A DNA stretch of 7,145 nucleotides from JBOGED01 sp050743625 (GTDB lineage: Bacteria > Actinomycetota > Nitriliruptoria > Euzebyales > Egibacteraceae): assembly GCA_050743625.1 (NCBI GenBank), contig JBOGED010000305.1, positions 1-7,145 on the forward strand, in the 5' to 3' direction. Below are positions 1 through 4,694 of the stretch, one piece after another (position 1 is the stretch's first letter; each line of letters opens with the position of its first letter). The position numbers and the translations under genes were made by a program. The notes beneath the pieces were generated by a model that did no database searches, was not told the origin of the DNA, and saw only the letters and a list, made by a program, of their open reading frames with translations.

Positions 1-1
1 G

Positions 2-1534
2 GGTGTCGCTCCGCTCAGCCTGGGTCTCCTTACCGAGGATGAGGCGGTCGCGCTGTTGGCTCGGCTGAGTGGGCGCCGGCGGGTGGATGCCGAACCGGCC
101 GAAGCGGTGATGGTGGCCCGTCACTGCGGGCTGTTGCCGCTGGCCGTCCGCATCGCTGGGGCGAGGCTGCGAGCCCGGCCGAGCTGGCCGATCGCCGCGC
201 TGGCCCGCCGCCTGGCCGATGAGCGCGACCGCCTGTGGCAGCTGCGGGCCGGAGAGCTTGCGGTGCGAGCGAGCTTCCAGCTGAGCTACCGCAATCTGGA
301 TGCGGCCGAGGCGCGGACGTTTCGCCTGCTTGGGCTTCTGGAGGGTCCCGACGCGACGCCTGAGGTCGCCGCGGCGCTGACCGAGGCCACGGTCTCAGAC
401 GCCGAGGCGGTTCTCGAGCGGCTGGTGGATGCCCAGCTTTTGGAGACACCGTCTGTAGATCGGTACCGCTTCCACGACCTTCTCCGACTGTTCGCCCGGG
501 AGCGAGCGGAGGCCGAAGAGGATGAGTGCGGCCGGGACGCCGCGCTCGCGCGGGCGCTTGGCTGGTACCTGGCCACCGCGGAGCAAGCCAACGAGCTGCT
601 CAAGCCCATCCCTCTGCGTACCAGCGATCAGCGGGGAGGCGGCCGACTCTTCGCTGACCAGCGGGCCGCCCTCGACTGGCTCGAGACCGAGCGTGCCAAC
701 CTGGTGGCCGCGGTCAAGCAGGCCGCGGCACAGGCGCCGACGCCCGTCGCCTCAGTCGCCTGGCGGCTCAGCGAGACCTTGATCCGGTTCTTCTACCTGC
801 GCAGGCACATGTCGGACTGGCAAGAGGTCTCCGAGGTCGCGCTGCGGGTCGCTCAACGGAGCGGGGACCGGCCCGCTCAGGCGGGACCGCGCAATAGCCT
901 CGGCGTGATCCGCTTCGAGCAACGCCGCTTCGACGAGGCGGTCGCCTCTTACGAGGAAAGCCTGGCGATCTATCGCGAGGGCGGCAATCGCGCCCGTGAA
1001 CGGATGGTCCTCAACAACCTCGGCAGCGTCCACTGGGAGCAGCGCCAGTTCGACAAGGCAATCAGCCTCTTCCAGCGCAGCCTGGCCATCTCGCAGGAGC
1101 TTGGTGACCGGTCCGGCGAAGGACAGGTGCTCAACAACCTCGGAAGCGTCCACCGGGAGCAGCAGCACTTCAAGATGGCGATCGGATGTCTGCGGCGCAG
1201 CTTGGAGATCTCGCGGGAGGTCGGTGACCGTCCCAACGAGGGCAGGGCACTCAACAACATCGGTGACGTCTACCGAGACCAGCAGCGGTTCGAGCGCGCG
1301 ATCACCAGCTACGAGCATGCCCTCGAGATCTTCCGAGAGCTGGGCGCCCGCCACTCGGAGGGCTTGGTCCTTTGGGCGCTCGGCCTGGCGGTCGAGGCCT
1401 CCCGCGGCGCGGCCTCCGCCCAGCCGTACTGGGCAGAGGCGCTCCGTATTCTCACCAGCCTTACCGCTCCGCAGGCAGCGCAGGTCCGGGAGTTATTGGA
1501 AGCCTCCTACAAGGCGACCAACAGCTCGGCATAG
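2..1534 (+). CDS. AfsR-type NB-ARC/TPR (STAND) regulator, C-terminal part
   Basis: The frame is open from the first full codon at base 2, so the start lies upstream and 510 residues are visible. Residues 1-60 match the end of an NB-ARC ATPase: LTEDEAVALLARL, then the CGLLPLAVRIAGARL helix (about 42-56) carrying the GLPLA-type motif. A winged/helical region follows and ends in YRFHDLLRLFARE (about 155-167), where this family has its MHD-like nucleotide-sensing motif (here FHD). After a helical linker come at least four TPRs with an exact 40-residue period (about 296-449), marked by repeated LNNLGSVH/LNNIGDVY and a degenerate fifth. In the family, NTP binding and TPR-mediated sensing control oligomerisation; many members carry an N-terminal SARP DNA-binding domain. 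That part is outside the window, so transcription factor versus other STAND role is undecided. The TTG at 56 is an internal codon, not the start. Confidence 0.9.
   Translation, partial: GVAPLSLGLLTEDEAVALLARLSGRRRVDAEPAEAVMVARHCGLLPLAVRIAGARLRARPSWPIAALARRLADERDRLWQLRAGELAVRASFQLSYRNLDAAEARTFRLLGLLEGPDATPEVAAALTEATVSDAEAVLERLVDAQLLETPSVDRYRFHDLLRLFARERAEAEEDECGRDAALARALGWYLATAEQANELLKPIPLRTSDQRGGGRLFADQRAALDWLETERANLVAAVKQAAAQAPTPVASVAWRLSETLIRFFYLRRHMSDWQEVSEVALRVAQRSGDRPAQAGPRNSLGVIRFEQRRFDEAVASYEESLAIYREGGNRARERMVLNNLGSVHWEQRQFDKAISLFQRSLAISQELGDRSGEGQVLNNLGSVHREQQHFKMAIGCLRRSLEISREVGDRPNEGRALNNIGDVYRDQQRFERAITSYEHALEIFRELGARHSEGLVLWALGLAVEASRGAASAQPYWAEALRILTSLTAPQAAQVRELLEASYKATNSSA
890..1369 (+). 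repeat. Tandem 120-nt repeats encoding TPR units
   Basis: Four consecutive 120-nt units encode 40-residue TPRs inside the NB-ARC/TPR gene. The codons for LNN recur at 1010, 1130 and 1250 in the identical string CTCAACAAC, and the following codons are also close. The first unit (from about 890) is more diverged. The exact period and the DNA-level similarity suggest fairly recent unit duplication, or homogenisation, rather than only old protein-level conservation. Confidence 0.8.
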
Positions 1535-1550
1535 AGACGTGCGGACGTCT
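1535..1550. terminator. Short hairpin directly after the TPR gene
   Basis: AGACGT-GCGG-ACGTCT is a perfect 6-bp stem with a 4-base loop that begins at the base after the TAG stop of the NB-ARC/TPR gene. No T-run follows, so it is at best a weak intrinsic terminator or an mRNA-end hairpin. It lies between two possibly convergent genes (stops at 1534 plus and 1588 minus). Confidence 0.3.
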
Positions 1551-1587
1551 GGCGGCGCGCGGTCCGGGCTTCCTTCCTCGGAGTGTG

Positions 1588-1683
1588 TTACACGCCAACC
1601 TCATGGCTGGGCATGGGATAAGACCCCGCAGAGGCGGGAGCGGCCGGCGCCGTGACGGTCCACTTCTTCGGTCGACGAAGCAT
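1588..1683 (-). CDS. Possible small peptide gene (31 aa), function unknown
   Basis: On the minus strand an ATG at 1683 opens a 31-codon frame ending in TAA at 1588. Directly upstream is AGAAGGAGA followed by CCACC and the ATG, the best Shine-Dalgarno arrangement in the window and at normal spacing. The product starts with a basic patch (MLRRPKKW), continues with an Ala/Pro/Thr-rich stretch (TVTAPAAPASAGSYP) and ends SHEVGV. It has no cysteine, no strong hydrophobic signal core and no motif I recognise. A 5-bp hairpin (CTTCG/CGAAG, 1666-1680) covers codons 2-6. The same frame is open further upstream on the minus strand without another good start. It could be a secreted or processed peptide, a leader peptide, or a chance frame. 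The ribosome binding site is the only real support. Confidence 0.4.
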   Translation of the reverse strand: MLRRPKKWTVTAPAAPASAGSYPMPSHEVGV

Positions 1684-1781
1684 GGTGGTCTCCTTCTGGC
1701 GTTGATCTTCAAGGTACGGCCCGACCCGCGCTGCCCTTGGCCCCGGCTTCGCGCACCCTGCCGCCCTTACCGTCGCGCCCC

Positions 1782-1811
1782 AAGGTCCCGTCTCACCTTC
1801 CGGCTCCGGAA
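1782..1811 (-). promoter_or_regulatory. Hairpins in the presumed leader of the small ORF
   Basis: Two adjoining inverted repeats lie about 100-130 bases upstream of the small minus-strand ORF. One is AAGGT (1782-1786) with ACCTT (1795-1799); the other is TTCCGG-CT-CCGGAA (1798-1811). They share two bases, so they cannot both form fully. I do not recognise a known riboswitch class. Apart from these, 1684-1900 shows no gene I can support. Confidence 0.25.
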
Positions 1812-1837
1812 CCCCCTTCCAAGGAGCACGTAGGCTT

Positions 1838-1843
1838 TTTATA
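1838..1843 (-). promoter_or_regulatory. Possible -10 element for the small ORF
   Basis: Read on the minus strand this is TATAAA, an AT-rich island in GC-rich DNA about 155 bases upstream of the 31-codon ORF. The bases 17 positions upstream (GTGCTG) match a -35 box poorly. Only the -10 is suggestive, and a start here would give a leader of roughly 150 nt containing the hairpins at 1782-1811. Confidence 0.2.
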
Positions 1844-1921
1844 GGCTCAAGGTCGTTGTCCAGCACCTTGTGGGCGTGCTGAACAAACAAAGCCTGGACA
1901 TCAGAAGCATGCCAAAACGTG

Positions 1922-1934
1922 ATGACTCGGTCAT
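1922..1934. promoter_or_regulatory. Distal palindrome upstream of the SRPBCC gene
   Basis: ATGAC-TCG-GTCAT is a perfect inverted repeat with 5-bp arms and a 3-base centre. Its centre is 33-34 bp from the centre of the larger palindrome at 1953-1970, and both begin with TGAC and end with GTCA. It could be a second operator for the same dimeric regulator, placed about three helical turns away. Confidence 0.3.
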
Positions 1935-1951
1935 AGCTAGAGGGACGGTTA

Positions 1952-1980
1952 TTGACAATAATAGTTGTCAGTGCTTTCAT
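1952..1980 (+). promoter_or_regulatory. Promoter of the SRPBCC gene
   Basis: A consensus -35 TTGACA (1952-1957) is followed after 17 bases by TTTCAT (1975-1980), which matches the -10 consensus at four of six positions. Transcription would start near 1987, leaving a leader of about 33 nt with the ribosome binding site AGAAGGA (2007-2013) seven bases before the ATG at 2020. The palindrome at 1953-1970 covers the -35 box and most of the spacer, so a bound protein should repress. Confidence 0.5.
1953..1970. promoter_or_regulatory. Operator-like palindrome on the SRPBCC promoter
   Basis: TGACAA-TAATAG-TTGTCA is a perfect inverted repeat with 6-bp arms and an AT-rich 6-base centre in otherwise GC-rich DNA. 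It overlaps the -35 box and the spacer of the SRPBCC promoter. The dyad size suits a dimeric winged-helix repressor of the ArsR or MarR type, and ArsR genes often accompany AHSA1/SRPBCC genes. No such regulator gene is present in this window, so the binding protein is unknown. Confidence 0.5.
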
Positions 1981-2019
1981 GTCGCGCGCACCCCGATGCA
2001 CCCTCAAGAAGGAACTCCC

Positions 2020-2826
2020 ATGAGCATCCCTGAGTACGAGCATCCCACCGCTCGCGTTGTCCGTGTCGAGATGGAGGTTCCGGGCACCCCCGAGGAGGTA
2101 TGGCGCGCGATCGCCACTGGGCCCGGGATCGCCACCTGGTTCGTCCCGGCCGAGGTCGACGAGCACGAGGGTGGCACGATCGTCACCCACCACGGCCCGT
2201 GGGGTGACTCGGTTGGCACAGTGACGGCGTGGGAGCCGCCCCACCGGTTCGCCTACGAGGAACGTGACTACACCGACAAGCTCGGAGCTCCCCCGTGGGC
2301 GACCGAGATCCTGGTCGAGGCCCGCAGCGGTACCTGCGTCGTGCGGCTGATCAGCGGGTTCTTTCGCGACAGCGAGGGCTGGGAGGACCAGCTCGAAGGT
2401 ACCGACCAGGGTTGGCGCCAGGGCATGACCAACCTGCGGCTCTACCTTACACACTTCGCCGGTCAACCCGCCGCCAACCTGTTCGCCGTCGGCCAGGTGC
2501 CCGGCGAGCGATCTGAGGTGTCGGCCGCGCTCCTCGGGGCGCTGGGCCTGAACGGCGTGGCTCCTGGCGATCACCTCCGCGCGTCAGGAGACGCCCCGGC
2601 ATTGGAGGGGATCGCCGAGGAGGCCAAAGAGCACGGCGTCCTGGTGCGGACGATTCAGCCATCACCGGGGCTGTTCGAGCTGTCCGCCCAATCCTACGGC
2701 GGCGTCATAGTGGTGGTGCGCGGCTACCTCTACGGCGAGGGCGGGGCAGATGTAGCCGAGCGTGAGGAAGCGCGCTGGCAGGCCTGGTTGGAGAAGCGCT
2801 TCCCGGAACTCAGCGCGCCGGGTTGA
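2020..2826 (+). CDS. SRPBCC (AHSA1/START-like) domain protein
   Basis: A 268-residue soluble protein. Residues about 10-148 carry the AHSA1/START-like pattern: a first beta strand (RVVRVEMEVPGTPEEVW), a helix and a ligand-mouth segment (WRAIATGPGIATWFVPAEV), the GTVTAWEPPHRFAYE strand pair near 66-80, and a long C-terminal helix with GWRQGMTNLRLYLTHFAG (131-148). These folds form a hydrophobic cavity for small ligands; the ligand here cannot be predicted. Residues about 150-268 form a second, unrecognised domain rich in Gly/Ala and Val (a VIVVVRGYLYGEG segment near 228-240), so the protein is longer than a single-domain AHSA1. The frame is open back to a GTG at 1870, but the ATG at 2020 follows AGAAGGA at ideal spacing and sits just before the domain. 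It is a single gene behind a palindrome-covered promoter and convergent with the next gene. Confidence 0.85.
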   Translation: MSIPEYEHPTARVVRVEMEVPGTPEEVWRAIATGPGIATWFVPAEVDEHEGGTIVTHHGPWGDSVGTVTAWEPPHRFAYEERDYTDKLGAPPWATEILVEARSGTCVVRLISGFFRDSEGWEDQLEGTDQGWRQGMTNLRLYLTHFAGQPAANLFAVGQVPGERSEVSAALLGALGLNGVAPGDHLRASGDAPALEGIAEEAKEHGVLVRTIQPSPGLFELSAQSYGGVIVVVRGYLYGEGGADVAEREEARWQAWLEKRFPELSAPG

Positions 2827-2867
2827 GTCCGTCCACGGCGCGACTGGAGCTACCGCTCGCAGGACTC
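2825..2867. terminator. Nested inverted repeats between convergent genes
   Basis: GAGTCC (2825-2830) and GGACTC (2862-2867) form a 6-bp outer stem reaching into both stop codons. Inside is GAGC-TACC-GCTC (2847-2858). The stretch fills the 39-bp gap between the convergent SRPBCC and winged-helix-like genes and could act as a two-way terminator, though neither side has a T-run. Confidence 0.3.
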
Positions 2868-3423
2868 ACATGGCTTGATACAGGCCCGGAGCACGCCCGA
2901 CACCCTGGTGGGTGGGGTCAGCGCCAAGCTGTTGAAGCTTCCCGCCATCCACCTGCTGCTGCACGATCTTACGTACCGTGGCCATGGTGGCGCCACTACG
3001 CGCGGCGAGTTGCTGGATCGTGAAGGTGCCGATGGTGGGCATGACCGCGAGTACTTGCTCGGCGGTCACTCGTTTGGGGGCAGGCTTGCGGTCCACCCTC
3101 GCGCCGCGAGCCTTCGGCATGGCAAAGCCGGCGCGGCGCAGCACGGTCGGGCTCACTCCCTCGACGAGGAACACTTTGGGAGAGATGCCCCGCTCATCAG
3201 CCCAGGCTCGGGCATGGGTGATGAACTCGGCCTCGAGGACCTGCAGCGAGGGAGGCTCCTGGGCGTTGAAAAGCTCCTGGCGCAACGCCAACCGCTCCAG
3301 TGGGTCCGCGGACTCCTCAAGCTTGGCGCTCAAGTCCGCGATCGCCTGGCTGTTCACGAGCGCGTTTGGGTCCTGCAGGGCGGTGAGGTAGATAGACACA
3401 GCGGTCTGGGCGGTGCTGGTCAC
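2866..3423 (-). CDS. Unrecognised 185-aa protein with C-terminal winged-helix-like domain
   Basis: I do not recognise the family. Residues 1-60 are helical and charged with a possible short coiled coil (IADLSAKLEESADPLERLALR, 28-48). Residues about 65-100 form another helical unit (FITHARAWADERGISPK, then VSPTVLRRAGF). A basic linker follows (KARGARVDRKPAPKR, 104-118). Residues about 119-185 look like a winged helix: AEQVLAVM, the helix-turn-helix TIQQLAARSGATMATVRKIV (135-154), and a wing (GGKLQQLG ... GRAPGLYQA). DNA binding is therefore likely, as a small regulator or nucleoid-associated protein, but this is inference. The GTG start is constrained by an in-frame TGA five codons upstream; its ribosome binding site (AAAGCGAG) is weak. 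There is no signal peptide or membrane segment. The gene stands alone, with its promoter region at 3503-3542. Confidence 0.8.
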   Translation of the reverse strand: MTSTAQTAVSIYLTALQDPNALVNSQAIADLSAKLEESADPLERLALRQELFNAQEPPSLQVLEAEFITHARAWADERGISPKVFLVEGVSPTVLRRAGFAMPKARGARVDRKPAPKRVTAEQVLAVMPTIGTFTIQQLAARSGATMATVRKIVQQQVDGGKLQQLGADPTHQGVGRAPGLYQAM

Positions 3424-3501
3424 GGCGTCTCGCTTTCACGACGTTACGGCTCGCGGTGGGAAATAGGGAACGCTCTACCGGGCCGGGATCTTGGATCAAC
3501 A

Positions 3502-3513
3502 AACCGGTTAACC
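3502..3513. promoter_or_regulatory. Overlapping palindromes at the presumed transcription start
   Basis: AACCGGTT (3502-3509) and GGTTAACC (3506-3513) are two perfect 8-bp palindromes sharing GGTT. They lie just downstream of the TATGAT box of the winged-helix-like gene, where a repressor site would block initiation. Autoregulation by the adjacent gene product is possible but unproven. Confidence 0.3.
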
Positions 3514-3542
3514 ATCATACAGCGGTAGCGAGCAAAGGCCAA
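3514..3542 (-). promoter_or_regulatory. Possible promoter of the winged-helix-like gene
   Basis: On the minus strand TTGGCC (3537-3542) is followed after 17 bases by TATGAT (3514-3519), a good -10 with a moderate -35. Transcription would start near 3507, about 85 bases before the GTG at 3423. Confidence 0.4.
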
Positions 3543-3588
3543 AGCAGTCCCGGTGGCTCCTGATACTCTCACCGCTCACGCGAGAACA

Positions 3589-3597
3589 AAAAGAAAT
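3589..3597. repeat. Left 9-bp direct repeat (target-site duplication)
   Basis: AAAAGAAAT abuts the left inverted repeat of the 163-bp element. The identical 9 bases occur directly after the right inverted repeat (3761-3769), as expected for staggered cutting of the target during insertion. Confidence 0.65.
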
Positions 3598-3626
3598 GCG
3601 TGCGGCTCTCTTGAAGGGGCGTCGCG
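3598..3626 (+). repeat. Left terminal inverted repeat
   Basis: This is the outer 29 bases of the MITE-like element. It matches the reverse complement of 3732-3760 at 23 of 29 positions, with perfect blocks at 3600-3609 and 3620-3626. Confidence 0.6.
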
Positions 3627-3659
3627 CCGCTGGCTTCCGTGTCACTGAGCCTTCGGCCA

Positions 3660-3696
3660 GCCGGCCATTTCCTGCACTGTGCAGGGTTATGCCGGT
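3660..3696. repeat. Inner palindrome A of the element
   Basis: CCTGCAC-T-GTGCAGG (3671-3685) is a perfect 15-base dyad centred on 3678. Concentric with it, GCCGGC (3660-3665) can pair with GCCGGT (3691-3696), with one wobble pair, across an unpaired 5-base internal loop on each side. It overlaps hairpin B (3676-3719) and cannot form together with it. Confidence 0.6.
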
Positions 3697-3719
3697 ATTC
3701 CGGCCTAACTCTGCACAGT
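3676..3719. repeat. Long hairpin B of the element
   Basis: A 20-position stem with 18 Watson-Crick pairs, one G-T and one mismatch closes a TATT loop. Its parts are CTGTGCAG (3677-3684) with CTGCACAG (3711-3718), GTTA (3686-3689) with TAAC (3706-3709), and GCCGG (3691-3695) with CCGGC (3700-3704). There is no T-run after it on either strand, so a plain intrinsic terminator is not indicated. Confidence 0.75.
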
Positions 3720-3731
3720 AGCGCCCATTCC

Positions 3732-3760
3732 CGCGACGTCACTCCAGAAGAGCCGCACCC
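3732..3760 (-). repeat. Right terminal inverted repeat
   Basis: This is the inverted partner of 3598-3626 and includes GAGCCGCAC at 3750-3758. It ends directly at the right copy of AAAAGAAAT. Confidence 0.6.
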
Positions 3761-3769
3761 AAAAGAAAT
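3761..3769. repeat. Right 9-bp direct repeat (target-site duplication)
   Basis: AAAAGAAAT is an exact copy of 3589-3597. Joining the flanks through one copy gives the predicted empty site, with GAGAAC before it and TGAAGACC after it. Confidence 0.65.
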
Positions 3770-3865
3770 TGAAGACCAACCGCACAGGGATCAACGAGAA
3801 TAACCGGTCAGAAGCGGCTGTCTTTAGTCAACTGTGATGGACGCGGTGCGGTAGCCAGCCCGCTC

Positions 3866-3881
3866 TTCCTGCACTCTGCAG
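3866..3881. repeat. Second copy of the TTCCTGCACTsTGCAG motif
   Basis: TTCCTGCACTCTGCAG differs by one base from 3669-3684 inside the MITE-like element, yet lies about 100 bp outside its right end and 15 bp past the permease stop codon. The CTGCA-CTC-TGCAG core is itself an inverted repeat. It may be a shared protein-binding site, or a weak hairpin at the end of the ABC operon transcript. The rest of 3770-3896 shows nothing I can identify. Confidence 0.45.
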
Positions 3882-3896
3882 TACGGCAGTGATAGG

Positions 3897-4694
3897 TCAG
3901 CGGTTGCGCTCGTTGCGGACGAACAGCGCCGTGCCGGCGACCAGGAACACCGCGAACAGGATACCTATCACAAGCGCGTCGACGAAAAGGCCGTCGACTA
4001 CCACCTTCGGCCGATCCGGGTTGCCGGCGTAGAAGACGGCGCGGGCCAGGTCGACGGCGTACCGCAAGGGCATCAACCGCGAGAGCGCGTCGAGGAGCGG
4101 CGGCAGCGTGTCGATGGGGTTGAAGATTCCGGCCAGCAGGAACTGTGGCAAGAATACGAAGTTACCGACCTGCTCGGCGAACCGGCGGCTGCGGACCGCA
4201 GAGAGCATCAGCAATCCGAAGGACCCGCCGAACAGACATACCGCCGAGCTCACAATCAATAAGGGCACGACCAATGACCAGGACAGCCGCACTCCGACGA
4301 CGAGCCCGAGCACCGCGAGTCCCACACCCTGGGCGAGCGAGACGAGCGACTCGCCGGCGATCTTGCCGAGCACGATGGAATAGCGGGACACGGGCGCGAC
4401 GAACAGCTCCTGGCTGAAGTCGGTGTCACGGTCCTCCAGCAGCGAGATGAGGCCGAGAGCGGCGGACTGGAACAGCGTCTGTGCGAACACGCCGGTGAAG
4501 ATGAACGTGACGTAGTCAAAGCCGAGCGCGTCACCAAAGCCGGCGAAGCTGCCACCCAAGATGACGACGAGGAAGAACGGGAACACGAAGGTCGAGATGA
4601 TGCGCGGCCGATCGGAGAGGAACTTCGTGACGTCCCGCTGCGCGATGGCCAGAACCGGGCCGACGCCTGTTCCGGCCGCCCTCGGCTCAGCCAT
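3897..4694 (-). CDS. ABC-2 type transporter permease (DrrB-like)
   Basis: A 265-residue integral membrane protein, the usual size for an ABC-2 permease with six transmembrane segments. Hydrophobic stretches lie at about 33-50, 61-84, 108-134, 139-166, 176-196 and 235-259. The cytoplasmic loop EDRDTDFSQELFVAPVSRYSIVLGK (87-111) is the conserved ABC-2 region after the second helix, where these permeases contact the ATPase; PVSR is a common family element. The final loop LSRLMPLRYAVDLARAVFY (204-222) is also typical. The ATG at 4694 lies 8 bases inside the end of the ATPase gene, giving translational coupling. A longer frame to 4895 is only the other-frame reading of the ATPase gene, with Ser/Arg/Cys-rich sequence. 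With the ATPase it should form an exporter of a lipid, a drug or a polymer; the substrate is unknown. Confidence 0.9.
   Translation of the reverse strand: MAEPRAAGTGVGPVLAIAQRDVTKFLSDRPRIISTFVFPFFLVVILGGSFAGFGDALGFDYVTFIFTGVFAQTLFQSAALGLISLLEDRDTDFSQELFVAPVSRYSIVLGKIAGESLVSLAQGVGLAVLGLVVGVRLSWSLVVPLLIVSSAVCLFGGSFGLLMLSAVRSRRFAEQVGNFVFLPQFLLAGIFNPIDTLPPLLDALSRLMPLRYAVDLARAVFYAGNPDRPKVVVDGLFVDALVIGILFAVFLVAGTALFVRNERNR

Larger units (their letters stand above)
3598..3760. mobile_element. Putative 163-bp MITE-like non-autonomous element
   Basis: The two ends are inverted repeats of each other over 29 bp (3598-3626 and 3732-3760) with 23 matches. A perfect 10-bp block, GTGCGGCTCT, lies two bases in from the ends, and a perfect 7-bp block, CGTCGCG, lies at the inner edge. 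The element is flanked exactly by the 9-bp direct repeat AAAAGAAAT. It has no open frame of useful length, so it would depend on a transposase supplied elsewhere. A 9-bp duplication is seen with several DDE transposase families (IS4-type and IS1-type among them), but I cannot assign the parent. The interior carries two competing hairpins. It sits between two minus-strand transcription units, about 55 bp upstream of the winged-helix-like gene's promoter, and interrupts no gene that I can see. Confidence 0.65.

Noticed and set aside
1588..1683. Lasso peptide precursor (Gly followed by Glu nine residues on, as GSYPMPSHE)
   Set aside because: The leader lacks the usual Thr before the last leader residue, the tail would be only three residues, and no lasso processing genes are in the window.
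1836..1840. Run of five T as an intrinsic terminator on the plus strand
   Set aside because: No stable GC-rich stem directly precedes it; the same bases read better as a minus-strand -10 element.
1870..2019. N-terminal extension of the SRPBCC gene from GTG 1870
   Set aside because: It would read through the promoter and both palindromes. The ATG at 2020 has a good ribosome binding site and begins just before the domain.
1588..2574. A 328-codon minus-strand frame covering the SRPBCC gene and the upstream region
   Set aside because: Most of it is antisense to the SRPBCC gene, whose product has clear family motifs; the frame has low-complexity composition and no ribosome binding site at its start. 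Only its last 31 codons, with their own strong ribosome binding site, were kept.
3676..3719. Hairpin B as an ordinary rho-independent terminator for the ABC operon
   Set aside because: There is no T-run on either strand, and it lies inside an element bounded by inverted and direct repeats, about 180 bp past the operon end.
3604..3754. ISL3-type ends starting at GGCTCT
   Set aside because: With boundaries set there, the flanks show no 8-bp direct repeat, whereas the wider boundaries give an exact 9-bp repeat.
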